DNA of 64,000 nucleotides, from assembly GCA_902729315.2 (NCBI GenBank), contig LR746265.1, forward strand, positions 3,390,892-3,454,891, given 5' to 3'. The stretch comes from Spirodela intermedia (lineage: Eukaryota; Streptophyta; Magnoliopsida; Alismatales; Araceae). The notes beneath the pieces were generated by a model. It saw nothing but the letters and a program-made list of their open reading frames with translations. It made no database searches and was not told the origin of the DNA. Made by a program: the position numbers and the translations under genes. Shown piece after piece: positions 35,316 to 48,273 of the stretch (the stretch's first letter is position 1; every line of letters starts with the position of its first letter).

Positions 35316-37563
35316 ATGGCGGAAGGAGGGAAGCCGGACGCTCAGCTGTTCCAGTTGCTGACAGATCTCCTGGAAGAGGTGAGGGCCCGGTGACAATCGT
35401 CTCCTATCTTCCTTACCTCCACGACGCCCCGCCTCTGTAGAGGTGCGGACTTGATCTGTCGGCAGACGCGTCTCCAATTCGGCGATGGTGCTCCCGAGCT
35501 TTTTGACGATCCCGTGGTTTGAGGAGGTGTGCCATTTCCGGGTCTCCTCCCAGAATCGGCTGTCCTTTATCTGATTGTTGCAGGGGGGTAGCTGCAACGA
35601 TGGGTGAACTGGGTTTGTCTCCCCGCTTGAGGGAACCGCCTTTGATTGGGCTTTCTGATCCCTATTTGACCTAATTTCTCTTCTCCCATCCTTCAGAAAC
35701 TTCTGTTCCGTTCGTCTTCCTTGATCGCCTTGTAGATTTATTAACGATTCACCAGAAGAGAGGACTTCTCTTCTGGTGCAGTCTGATATTCGTTGGTCAA
35801 ATGCTTCCTCTAGCTTTCCTATCTTGAAAAAGTACGTAGATGAGGATATCCTTGCATCAGGGGTTGACTATCCTCGGCTTTGCCCTCGTGGTCACTGATT
35901 CCGTCTCAGAAGAGTAGATCAATACCACTGCCTTAGGCATGAAATGACCTTACTAGTGGTGGTGGCCTGGTTTGAAGCGCATATATCACCAAAACAGATT
36001 CTCTATTTCTCATTTCTGGGAGTTTTCACTTGGTATCTAGCATTCTGAAACGCTTGAATGGACTTCATCTCTGACATTTTTGGTATATATTTTTGCCCGA
36101 ATGATTTCCTCAATTTTTTTTGATCTGGCGGGTTGCTTCCTTAATCTGACAAGATTAACGACAATTAATCAGTGCATCAATTTGATCATGCTCTTTCAGT
36201 ACTATCTTTCCGTCGATAGATTGGTAGATCTTCTATTCATGCTAGATGGATTATGTTGAGGCCGTTCCTATTGTTATTAGATAGATGTATTTATGATCGA
36301 TTTTGTTCCATGAGGAAGAAAAATCTCAGATAATTATGAGAAGCTGAGTGGGCAGATATTTGATTATGTTATGATGTGAGTTTTATACTTGAAAATTTAA
36401 ACCTAGAGGGATGCTGTTGTCGCTTCAGAAGGGATTCTGCCGTCTTACTTGCAGGCTCAAACATCTGCTCAGAAGAACACTTTCTCCTTCTGCAATGAAC
36501 CCTCCAATCGATTGGAGTCCTCCTAGAAACCTATGATATTGATGTTATGTTGGCGACAAAGCGACTGTCCGAAGGCTGCTCGTCTTTGGTCAAGTAGTTG
36601 ATGAAGTTCTTCGCGCTGTTGTTCTTAGGAGACCCAAAAAGGCAATAACGCGCTTGCAGAGAATAAGCCAAGCCGTTGACTTTTTCTTCTTTGTCTGACT
36701 TGACTTTGAGGTCTTTTGTTTTCTAAATGAATGGGGATTAAGAGAGGAACTTGGAATGCCCCACTTAATTTAGCTTGGGTACCAATCTCGTGGCTCTTCT
36801 TCCGAGATCATGTGTCACACATGATCAATCGTGATGTTCGATGATCCTTGACTAGATTACTGACTCGTCTTAGTGGTCTACCATCCCAGATATGTGTTGA
36901 TCAGAACTAGTATGATCATGCCCAGTGTGCGGAATACCCTCATATTCATGTTGCATTTGGTTTTCCCGCCTCATATTCATGCCCAGGAGGGTTCTTCACT
37001 TTCTTCTCTCTCTGGCATATGAGCCGGAAAGAATGGCCTCTGTGTGGTGAGCGGCAATGGTGGCGCGGAGATCATCGTCCTCTGCGACCTTCTTTACCCC
37101 CATTGCAGTTGTCTGATCTCTCTTCTTCACGCCATTTCCGTCCGCAGGTGGAGTCCCTGACCAACCAGGAGGAAGTCGAGCTGCGCGAGAAAATAAAGGC
37201 TCTCGGATTAGAAGTAACTAAGCTGCCGCCCAAGCTCACGGAGCCCCTCGACGAGGTATGTTCTTCCTTGTCATGCATCTTCAGTCCATCCCTCGCGCCT
37301 TTGCTCCTCCTGATCCCAATCGCTTCCCTTCGCGGCCGCAGAATGAAATTGCAAAGGAACTGGACAAGTTGTCCGCCAAGTTGGACGATGTGGACGAGAT
37401 GATATCGTCGGCCATGGCCGCCGACCCACAAGTGCAGTCTCTGCTGAGCAGCACGGCGGACGTGTGGATGCCGGTCATCACCGCCTCCTCCGACGAGCGG
37501 CGGGACTTTGCAGGATCGCTCGCTGCTGGTTCTTCTGAGGAGAAGTCGAAGCCCAATTCCTAG
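35316..37563 (+). CDS. Small conserved helical protein of unknown function
   Basis: Three exons in phase 0: 35316-35378, 37148-37255 and 37342-37563, encoding 130 residues. The protein begins MAEGGKPDAQLFQLLTDLLE, continues with VESLTNQEEVELREKIKALG, and has a heptad-like block (ELDKLSAKLDDVDEMISSAM). It then runs into LLSSTADVWMPVITASSDER and a Ser/Lys-rich tail. It is almost wholly helical and acidic in prediction by eye, with no signal peptide or membrane segment. I recall similar short plant proteins of unknown function but cannot name a family. Splice sites are canonical, and the frame joins exactly at all three exons. The first intron is long (1.77 kb), AT-rich and without genes. Confidence 0.82.
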
Positions 37564-38196
37564 CCCCCCAAAGAATCACTTTTATATCGCTGAACGCTCT
37601 TCACTTTGGCTCTGTGCGAGGAACCATTGCTTTCACATCAATCCAATCGCCATTGATGACGAACACTCTTTGCTCTTCAAGAGCAACGATTCTTGAGGAA
37701 GAAAAAGCAAGTCGCCTGGTAAAGAACCAGCCCACAACCTTTTTAAAAAAAAAAAAGGAATTTAATGAAAAAAATTAAGAAAAGGAGTAGAAATCAACGG
37801 ATGAAACGAAGCACACGAGAATGAATTAAAGGAAAGAATAAAGCCAATTAAATTGAAGAAAAAAGTGACGAGGGACAGAAAAATAAAGGAGAAAAAGAAG
37901 AGCTGAATAAAATGAAGAGGGAAACGATGAAACTGGGAACACACGGAAAACTAATCAATGAAAAATAACTCCAGAAAGAATACAAGAAAATTTAAGAAGC
38001 TGGGAAAAACCTACACAGGAAAAAAAAGGGTGAAATGCATCAACAAAGTGGAAATAAGGAATAAATATAAAAAATTATGAGATTCTAGAAATAAATTAGG
38101 AAGAAAATAAAAACATAAGCAAAGGATGAAAATGAGGAAAATAAAAAATAAAATAATTAAGTGTTAACTAAAATAAATAAATAAATATTTCAAAAT
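37564..38196. other. Purine-rich spacer before the tRNA gene
   Basis: From about 37740 to 38190 the + strand is overwhelmingly A and G (runs such as aaaaaaaaaaagg, many GAAA words), with few C or T. No gene is present. It may be a strand-asymmetric low-complexity tract. Confidence 0.7.
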
Positions 38197-38270
38197 GGCC
38201 TATTAGCTCAGCTGGTTAGAGCGTCGTGCTAATAACGCGAAGGTCGCAGGTTCGAGACCTGCATGGGCCA
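38197..38270 (+). tRNA. tRNA-Ile (anticodon AAT)
   Basis: A 74-nt cloverleaf. The acceptor stem GGCCTAT pairs with ATGGGCC (one G-T pair), with discriminator A. The D arm is AGCTCAGCTGGTTAGAGC, the anticodon loop CTAATAA gives AAT on a TCGTG/CGCGA stem (one G-G mismatch next to the loop), and the T arm is GCAGGTTCGAGACCTGC. A-box and B-box promoter sequences are intact. There is no intron and CCA is not encoded, as expected for a nuclear tRNA gene. Confidence 0.97.
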
Positions 38271-38641
38271 GAGCAGTGAAGAGACTGCATCAGGTGGCAG
38301 ATGGGTTCCGCCGCCTTCTCTCCGAATCCCGGAAGAAATACGATGCACGTCTGAGCTCTCTAGAGATATTCCTTTTTTAAAATCGATACTATACACGTCG
38401 TGCATAGTATCGATATAGACATGGATCTACCGTTGCCCTTGATTTTGTCCGGCGACCTTGGTACGGCCCATCTGGCCCATGGAAAATCACCAACTGGGCT
38501 TCTGGGCCCAACGTACATACCAAGCTACTCTCCGCGTTCGACCGTCCCTACTTGGCATCCCACCACGTGATATCCTGACGTGGGTCGAAACACCGACCGA
38601 GAGTGAGCTGTGTGCACTACGAGCACGATTAAGAGAGAGAT

Positions 38642-38672
<31 letters not shown>

Positions 38673-40836
38673 CAGAGAGACATGACGAAACAGGTTTTGA
38701 AAGAAAGAAGAAGATGTTCTCCTTTTTCTGACGAAATCCGCAGCAGCAGGGGGGGGGAGCAGAGCAGCCCCCATGCTTCTCAGTTATGTCAGACAGAGGT
38801 TGTGAACGATCAAGTACACGAGGGGCACGCACAACGGCCATTGAAAGGAACATCAAAGAGGAATCCGATTATTGCAAAACGGCAAGCCGCCCATTGAGAG
38901 AGAGATCCTCGAGCTCTACCAGCGATTCCTGCAACACAATCTCATCGCGGTGAGTTTTACGATGGTCATTATTACAAACAGGGAGGCCATAGAATGCGAG
39001 CAGATGGTCTCTTTCAACGTGGCCATGGTTCTTCGGACGTGCCAGTGAATATGATGAGGGATGGCAAACGATGGGCACAGCAGAGATTCTTAGGATTGGT
39101 CTCCATTAATGCAGAGCATTGTGAAAAGTGTATGAACGACATAAATACAGCGAAAACTGACAGTCGACTGTGCGTTGGTAAGAGAAGTAACACACGCAGA
39201 AAACCCTTCCTGAAACAAAAGAAAGTAGCAGCAGCAGATATCTGCACGAGGCTTGCCAAGATCAATGTGGAGAAGGTAAATAGAAAAATATCAAGGAATT
39301 TAGACATATGCAACAAGAACAATTTAGAAATCACCATTCTTAATCGTTTTAAAAGCGTTCTGATTTTTTTACCATCAATTAATCCAATGGAATCCCGAAT
39401 TCTCAGCCGTGGACCATCTTTTAAAAGAGATTATCAACACTTCCATCCAGGTTTCTATGGCCTCGAGGAGCATGGCCTTTATACCTAGAGTGGCTGCCAT
39501 ATTCGACCCCCCTCGAGTGTCCTTTAAGGTGTTACAGTACATCCCCTGACTCCTGACTAACTACTACTCTCACTTCCCTACGAGCAAGCCAACGTCCTTC
39601 TTGGATTTCTTTTTTTTTTTTTTTTAAACACTGAACATCATTTACGTGTCCCCTTCTCGCTACTGAATTGGCCAGAGTCTGGACGTGTTCTTGGGCATTC
39701 CCAAATTCTATAAACAGCACGTAACGCCATTCCATGACACAGCTACCACAAAAAATAATCCGCTGACCAGTTCTTCAAAATCACTTGGGACTGAATGGGG
39801 TTGCTCTGGGTGAACTGGGTTTCTTACATGCAGTGACGAGAGGGAGGAAATAAAATTGCAAGATACAAAAACTGAAGGGATCTATGTTCAAAGACGTTTC
39901 TCGCAATGCCGATGTCCTCTTAAGAGAGCTCCGACTTTGTGTTAGAAGAGATAAATCACCAAGAAAATGCTGCGATTTGTCTTTTGGAGAATCCAGATTT
40001 CTAAATGAGACCTGCTGGCATGCGTCAATCAGAGATTCTTGCGAGGGCACTAAGTCGAGAAATCATGCCCCACCTTTTCAGACAAATTCTCTTTTGGATT
40101 GCATCTTCTGGTCCCCATAACTACATTGAATAAAATTAACTCAGGCCACCTATTTATCTAGGACACAGATACATAATTATTCCATTCCAAGTGAACGCTC
40201 CTATAATTATTTAAATTTTCCACCAATTAGGTAGTATGCCTTGTCAATGCATGCCTTGTCCAGCCTAGATCATTCATCTACTGGAAAAAAATTGTAAGCC
40301 GTGCTATTCTGGGTACAGATCTGTCTGTTCTTCTGATTTTTCCTTATGGATACTTCTTTCATCCACATTTCCCATCGTTATTCAAAGAGCGATGATCTAT
40401 AATAATCTTGAGCCGGATAGATGGATACTGTCATCCGAATCTTATGCTCGCATAACCAAGGCGAGTAGATACATCAGTAGTTCCCCAGGATTTTCTAGTA
40501 ATACTCGCCTCCGGCGAGCACAACTCCCTCAAATACCCGATTATGAAACCCCTTGGTCCGAAAAACAACTATGGACGCGAGTTTAATCGACGACTGAATG
40601 TACTGCGACATTTCACCGGCCAGGCCTAGAATTTCACAATCAAGAGGGATCGATTGACTACAGATGCGGAAATTAAGAAGCACTTTCTAAATTTTTAGAA
40701 AACCGAGTTTTCACCCCCCAGAAAGTTAAATCAAACCCTAGCCGAAGAACGACAATTGAGAAAAGCGAGGAAGCTAGGAGGAAAACCTGGAAATAGGCCA
40801 ATGATACTGGCAGCATCTCGAGTGCCCATGGACCTC
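38271..40836. other. Spacer with promoter-like motifs but no confirmed gene
   Basis: Three GGCCCA (site II type) motifs lie at about 38465-38510 and a CACGTG-type word near 38563. They suggest a promoter, yet downstream frames are short or broken. One open stretch ending at a good donor (38950, reads GKPPIEREILELYQRFLQHN) looks protein-like but could not be tied to other exons. A palindrome lies at 38382-38414. Confidence 0.45.
38382..38414. repeat. 33-bp near-perfect palindrome
   Basis: Arms ATCGATACTAT and ATAGTATCGAT are perfect inverted copies. The centre adds CACG-T-CGTG, so only one A/C pair and the central T fail to pair. Confidence 0.95.
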
Positions 40837-41013
40837 CTACTTATCGGCTTCGCTCGCTGAAGCGGCCGCCGTGGTCCTCGAAGTAAGCGGCTCTTCGGGG
40901 ACGTACACACAGTAAGCGACCATGACCGACGGGTAGACAACAAACTGCGCCACCGCTGCCAGCTTCGACACCAGCGGTTCTCCCCTCAGCAGACCCAAGA
41001 AAGGAAACGCCAT
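40837..41013 (-). CDS. Possible 58-residue single-span membrane protein
   Basis: Read leftward from the ATG at 41013: 58 codons then TAG. The product starts MAFPFLGLLRGEPLV, has a hydrophobic segment of about 22 residues (LAAVAQFVVYPSVMVAYCVY), then a polar Ala/Ser/Thr tail ending ASEADK. It is GC-rich with third-position bias like the neighbouring genes, and the upstream region is GC-rich and CT-rich as in plant 5' leaders. No family is recognised. It could be a small organelle or ER membrane protein, or a chance frame. Confidence 0.42.
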   Translation of the reverse strand: MAFPFLGLLRGEPLVSKLAAVAQFVVYPSVMVAYCVYVPEEPLTSRTTAAASASEADK

Positions 41014-42834
41014 CTTCCGCCCTTCCCGTCCCTTCCCTTCCCTTCCTTACTCCCTCCCTGCGCGGGATCGCCCTGCAGATGTTCCCCCTCCTCCGGCCGC
41101 CTTCCGCGAGAGGAAGCCCGTCGAGACTAGGCCAAATGGCCCCACTCTGGCCGGACTGGATCTCCTCTATCGGGTATCGAAACCCGATAGCAACGCGAAC
41201 TTCCAGCTCTGGACCGACATCGAACCATTGGGTTGCTTTAGTTCTATTCCGCATGAGGTCAGACCTTGCATCAACTTATGAGACTTATTTTTGTGAAGAA
41301 ATCTGGATATATATCTATATATATGAAAAAATATTCAAATTAATGTTTTATTTAATTTGGCACAAGCCAATATATGTTATTACATAATTAAACTATCATC
41401 AATCCTAAGTTTGAATCTATGATTGAGATGAGGAATGGCAAAAGGGTAAAACCAAAAGGGTGGCAATAAAGATAACCATTAAAAAATACTCCAATGGCAA
41501 GAAAAAATGCTAAAAATTTGTGGGTAGTGGTGGAAATAACGCTAATGAGGGCTGAATATGGCCATTGTTATTGATTAAGACAACTCACTAATGTGGAGTT
41601 GGATCATATCTATTGATATTGTCATGATATAAGACAGACATATCATGAGAAGAGTTGTTCTAACATTAAACTTAATATAATTATTGGGTGTGCTAGAATA
41701 GTGTACTAAATAAATTTATATAATCTATTACTTATAATAGCTAAAAGCTCAATGATAGAAAAAATTATTTCTTAATGCATGACAAGTTATGGGAATGATT
41801 GCTAAGTTAGGTAAATGATATGTCACATGTCTAACAACCCACATAAAAAGTGTACAATGATGTTATTGACAACTTATATTAGCTCAGTATGAGTTAAGAT
41901 GTTGAAGGATGCATCTAGAATTGTCTAGCATGCCATCGAAGACTAGGCAACAACCACAAAGTCAATATGTATCACATAATTAATGTCAATCCTTAGTCAA
42001 CCTTGTCGAGTATTAGAAGAGATGATATGGTCCTTATCATCGGTTGACTATTTCTCTAAATACAATGGTGTTAATACTCATGTGTGTAGACAACTTTGCA
42101 ACAAAGGTGTCATATTTCTCTATGAACCACATTGTAAAATTATGGGACTTACCATGTAATGTTATTAGTGAACAAAATATAATGTTCACATGCTGTGTAT
42201 AAACAACCCTCTTTAAACAAATGGACACCCAATTGAAATTTTCAATATATTATTTACCTATGAACTAAATCAGTGACATGCTAGAGTTTTGTGACTACCA
42301 ATCAAAACAACTAAGTCAACCCATTGAACATCACATAATTCTCTAATAACCTCTACTAGAGTTTGACAACAAGATAATTGTTTTTCAAACCTATGATTAG
42401 ACAATAGTTGATGAAACAATATGGAATTTGTCTTTTGTTGAGGCTGCCAAACGTTTGAACTCATTAGAGCAATCAAAATTTCACTAACAAGTCTCATGTT
42501 CTTGAGGATTATCGCCAGATCTACTTATTGAAATATAAGGACTTGATCCAAAATTACCTCAACGAGCACTATGCAATAAACACATTTCATTTACCACATG
42601 GGATATAATGTTGCACTCATTGGTGTAATCATAGTCTTTGACGAGACTTAAGTGTGTGGAAGCTAAGGTTTGGTAGGCGACCAATCGTGAACCTCAATCA
42701 TATATCACCTCATGCCTTCCATTATGGGTGCGCACACGTGTGTGCGTATGTGTGTAGAGAGAGGGAGGGAGGGAGGGAGGGAGAGAGAGAGAGAGGGGGA
42801 GGGAGGGAGGGAGAGGGAGAGAGAGAGAGGGAGG

Positions 42835-42870
<36 letters not shown>

Positions 42871-44189
42871 AGGGAGGGGAGAGAGAGAGATACTTTGTGT
42901 GCATCTTTGTGAGAGAACGTTATAGTCTATCCCCACAACACTTGAACTCAATCGGGGATATATAAAGGTCCCAATAATTTATTTGTTAGTAAAGAAACTG
43001 CAACTTGTAATAAAAAAATTATAACTTTACCAATCATGCAGTTTCTCTCTCTCCTCTCGGGCTCTGGCAGCTTAGATTTTAAATAATGTGGGAAATATTT
43101 ATAAAATATTATTCACAAATGATTTCCCATTGATATCCGGAAACATTTTTCCCACTATTTTACACCTAATAAACGGCGGAAGGCAATCGGCCACTCTTAA
43201 GCACGCAGCAGTCGACTCAACTGAGCCAAAAAGTTGCCAAGTGGCAACCTCCAACGGCCAAAGTGGCTTTCTGTTCCTCTTTGTACTCCTCGCAGGTCAA
43301 CGCTGTGGAAAATACGTGTCGACTTAATCCTCACGCAACCCCAAGCGAGAGCAGTGACAACTTCGGTCCGCGTGGCGTACATCATGGGTCCGTCGCCGGC
43401 GGGCCACCCGCGATGGCACGTCATGCTGAATGAGGGCGGGGATCCCGGTTCACATGGCTGAGAAGTCAACTCTCGAACATTGGTGGACGGAGTCAACAGT
43501 GTCCTCTTGGTGGGCTTCCTTAATCTCCTCTCTCACCGCCTGTCCTCCGTCGGGTCCCCTAAATGCGCGGCCGTCCTCCCCCCCGGCCAACGGCCACGGT
43601 TCACCGGGCAGCCGTCGAAACCGCGTGGGGGTGATATTCTCACTCTTCGGACAGACCTCCTCGCGTGCTGCCGACGAGAGCAGGGGAGGGGGGAGATTAA
43701 GGAGAGTGGGTGGAAATAGAGATCGCGATTAGATGAACGAACCGGATTTTGTTTGGTCCTCCGCCGCCGCGTAGATGTTGATGGATTGTAGAACGGGGGA
43801 GAAGGAAAGCGAATGGGACCTGGTCTCCCTCTCCGGGCTTGACGAGGGGGAGGGGAAGTCGTCATGAACGATCCCCTTTTCCCACCTGCGGGAAATCCAG
43901 ACAGCTTCAAATCCCCGCTCTGCCCTTCCAGTCCCATCTTTTTGGCCTCCTGATCGTTCCTCCCCCGAATTCCTCTCCTGATCTTCCTGTTCTTTCGTCC
44001 TCAGTATCCTTCACCGGGCAAATCGTCGGCGGAGAGGCCGATTGGATCGTTGAAAAGCCCCCTTCGAGCAGGTTTCCTCGCGGGTTTGACAGTGAATCCG
44101 AGATCTCCCCCCCCCTCCCCCCTCCCCTCATATCTCCGGCGACCGCCGCCGATCGATGCGCGGTTCCTGCCGGGGCCTGCTGTCCGTTG
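41014..44189. other. Large spacer with AT-rich island and CDPK leader
   Basis: From about 41260 to 43080 the sequence turns strongly AT-rich with no coding potential, quite unlike its flanks. It may be a decayed insertion, but I saw no terminal repeats or transposase. A GA microsatellite lies at 42757-42893. From about 43400 the DNA is GC-rich again and includes the CDPK promoter and leader. Confidence 0.5.
42757..42893. repeat. Imperfect GA/GGGA microsatellite
   Basis: About 135 bp of GAGA interspersed with GGGA units on the + strand. Confidence 0.95.
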
Positions 44190-46950
<2,761 letters not shown>

Positions 46951-47331
46951 GCAGTGAGATGTACAGAGTATGCTCATATTTCTCCCTCCATTTCTTCTTC
47001 TTCGTCTTCTTCTTCTTCTTCTTCTTCTTCTTCTTCTTGTTCTTCTTCCCTTTTTAGACGGGGGATGAGAGATGGATGCATAAAGAATGTCGGAGCTCTT
47101 CGGAGATCTGGGTGCGTTCCCATGGTTTTAAAAGCTGAAAACTTGGGGCATCATTTATCATATTTTCTTCACAAAGCTTTACCAAAAAAAACAGCTTTGC
47201 GAGGAAAATGACGGTTTTTTCTGTATCATATGCCCGATGATTTTTAGTTGTATGCAAGCGAGACGCTGTGAGCCATCTAAACCCTAAATAAGAACAGTCA
47301 CCTTCCCCGGGTGAGGTCCCCGCCGGAGAGA
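46951..47331. other. CDPK 3' region with TTC repeat
   Basis: A (TTC)n stretch at about 46993-47036, then sequence without genes. It likely contains the CDPK 3' untranslated region. Confidence 0.6.
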
Positions 47332-47748
47332 GAGGTTCCTCGCCGACTACTGCACTACATCGACTTCTCGGCCGACGCCCTCGCCGAGGCCTCCATGGCC
47401 GCTCTCGAAGGCGTTGGCATCGTCCACTGCAACGGCGTGGTTTCTTCATAGCCATGGTGCTGGGGGTTTCCACAGTTATGATGGGAAGCTTCTTTCGGGG
47501 CAGCCATGAGGCCCCTGGAGACTACGAGCACCGGGTGAGGATGAAGAACACGGTTCTTGATCTGCCCGTCTGGTTTTCAAATATTTCCTCGTCTGTTCTT
47601 GGGACACAGAGCAGCGTCAGAATTGAAACTTTCCAAAGTCATCTGCCTTGACGGGTTGAAGATAATGAAGTACCGAGGCTCCCTTGAAGCCATGAAGAAG
47701 AGGAGCGACGCAGGGTATCTGGAGACACTGAAAGGAAAAGCTTTGTAG
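47332..47748 (+). pseudogene. Collapsed IMP dehydrogenase pseudogene
   Basis: Three IMPDH pieces follow each other in the right order. First, 47332-47451 reads LLHYIDFSADALAEASMAAL and EGVGIVHCN. This matches the N-terminal PHYIDF...SEASMAAAMAALGGVGIVHxN part with about 24 residues missing. Second, in another frame, 47457-47540 reads LGVSTVMMGSFFRGSHEAPG, the region after the catalytic core. Third, 47650-47748 reads DGLKIMKYRGSLEAMKKRSD and ends in TAG, matching KKYRGMGSLEAM with two residues lost. About 300 residues with the catalytic Cys loop are missing, there is a stop after the first piece, and about 110 bp starting GTGAGG between pieces two and three looks like an old intron. A retained intron means the copy was not made from mRNA. 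Confidence 0.82.
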
Positions 47749-48273
47749 TGCTGGGAAGGGTGCGGGAAGGCCGGGGTTTCCCCAGGTTTCCAATGGCGAT
47801 CTCCCTGAGCTTCTCCGGTTGGCCTCTCCTGCCTGCTTCTCTTCTCCTTCATCTCTCCTCTGCATATGTGAGGACGATCATCGACAGGTCGGTAGGGTTC
47901 AGCCGACGAACTAGATAAAAGTGATTCAATGATGACCCGAAGAAGACGACGTAACTTCGCTTCGCGGAATCAATCTTCAGAATCATTTTCGTAGATTTCA
48001 GAACGAACGAGACGCCGTGCTGGTGGCGCCGCCGCCGCCGCCGCCGCCGCTCCGCCAGGAGGACACTGCTCCTTGGGCTGACCGGCTACTTCTGTTGGCC
48101 CAACATTAGCAAGATTGGCGAACAAGTTTTCGGCCTAATAAGAAGCAGATGGGGGCCCAATTTATCCTAGGTTTGACCCTGCTCGCTGTCGTCGCCTGTC
48201 TCGTCTACCTCGGCTTAGGGCGGGAGCTCGGTTTTTTCTGCTGGTTAGCTCCATCGGTCGGACGATCGCATCG
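47749..48273. other. Promoter region of the AAGAB homologue
   Basis: No gene. It has a (CCG)n run at about 48028-48050 and GGCCCA site II motifs at 48097-48102 and 48154-48159, which are typical of housekeeping plant promoters. Confidence 0.5.

Noticed and set aside
41167-41190. Short inverted repeat CTATCGGGT/ACCCGATAG
   Set aside because: A single 9-bp hairpin with a 6-nt loop; can occur by chance and has no supporting context.
43839-44189. Open frame extending the CDPK N-terminus by 117 codons
   Set aside because: The downstream MGNTCRG is a standard acylation start of CDPKs; the upstream part looks like leader sequence.
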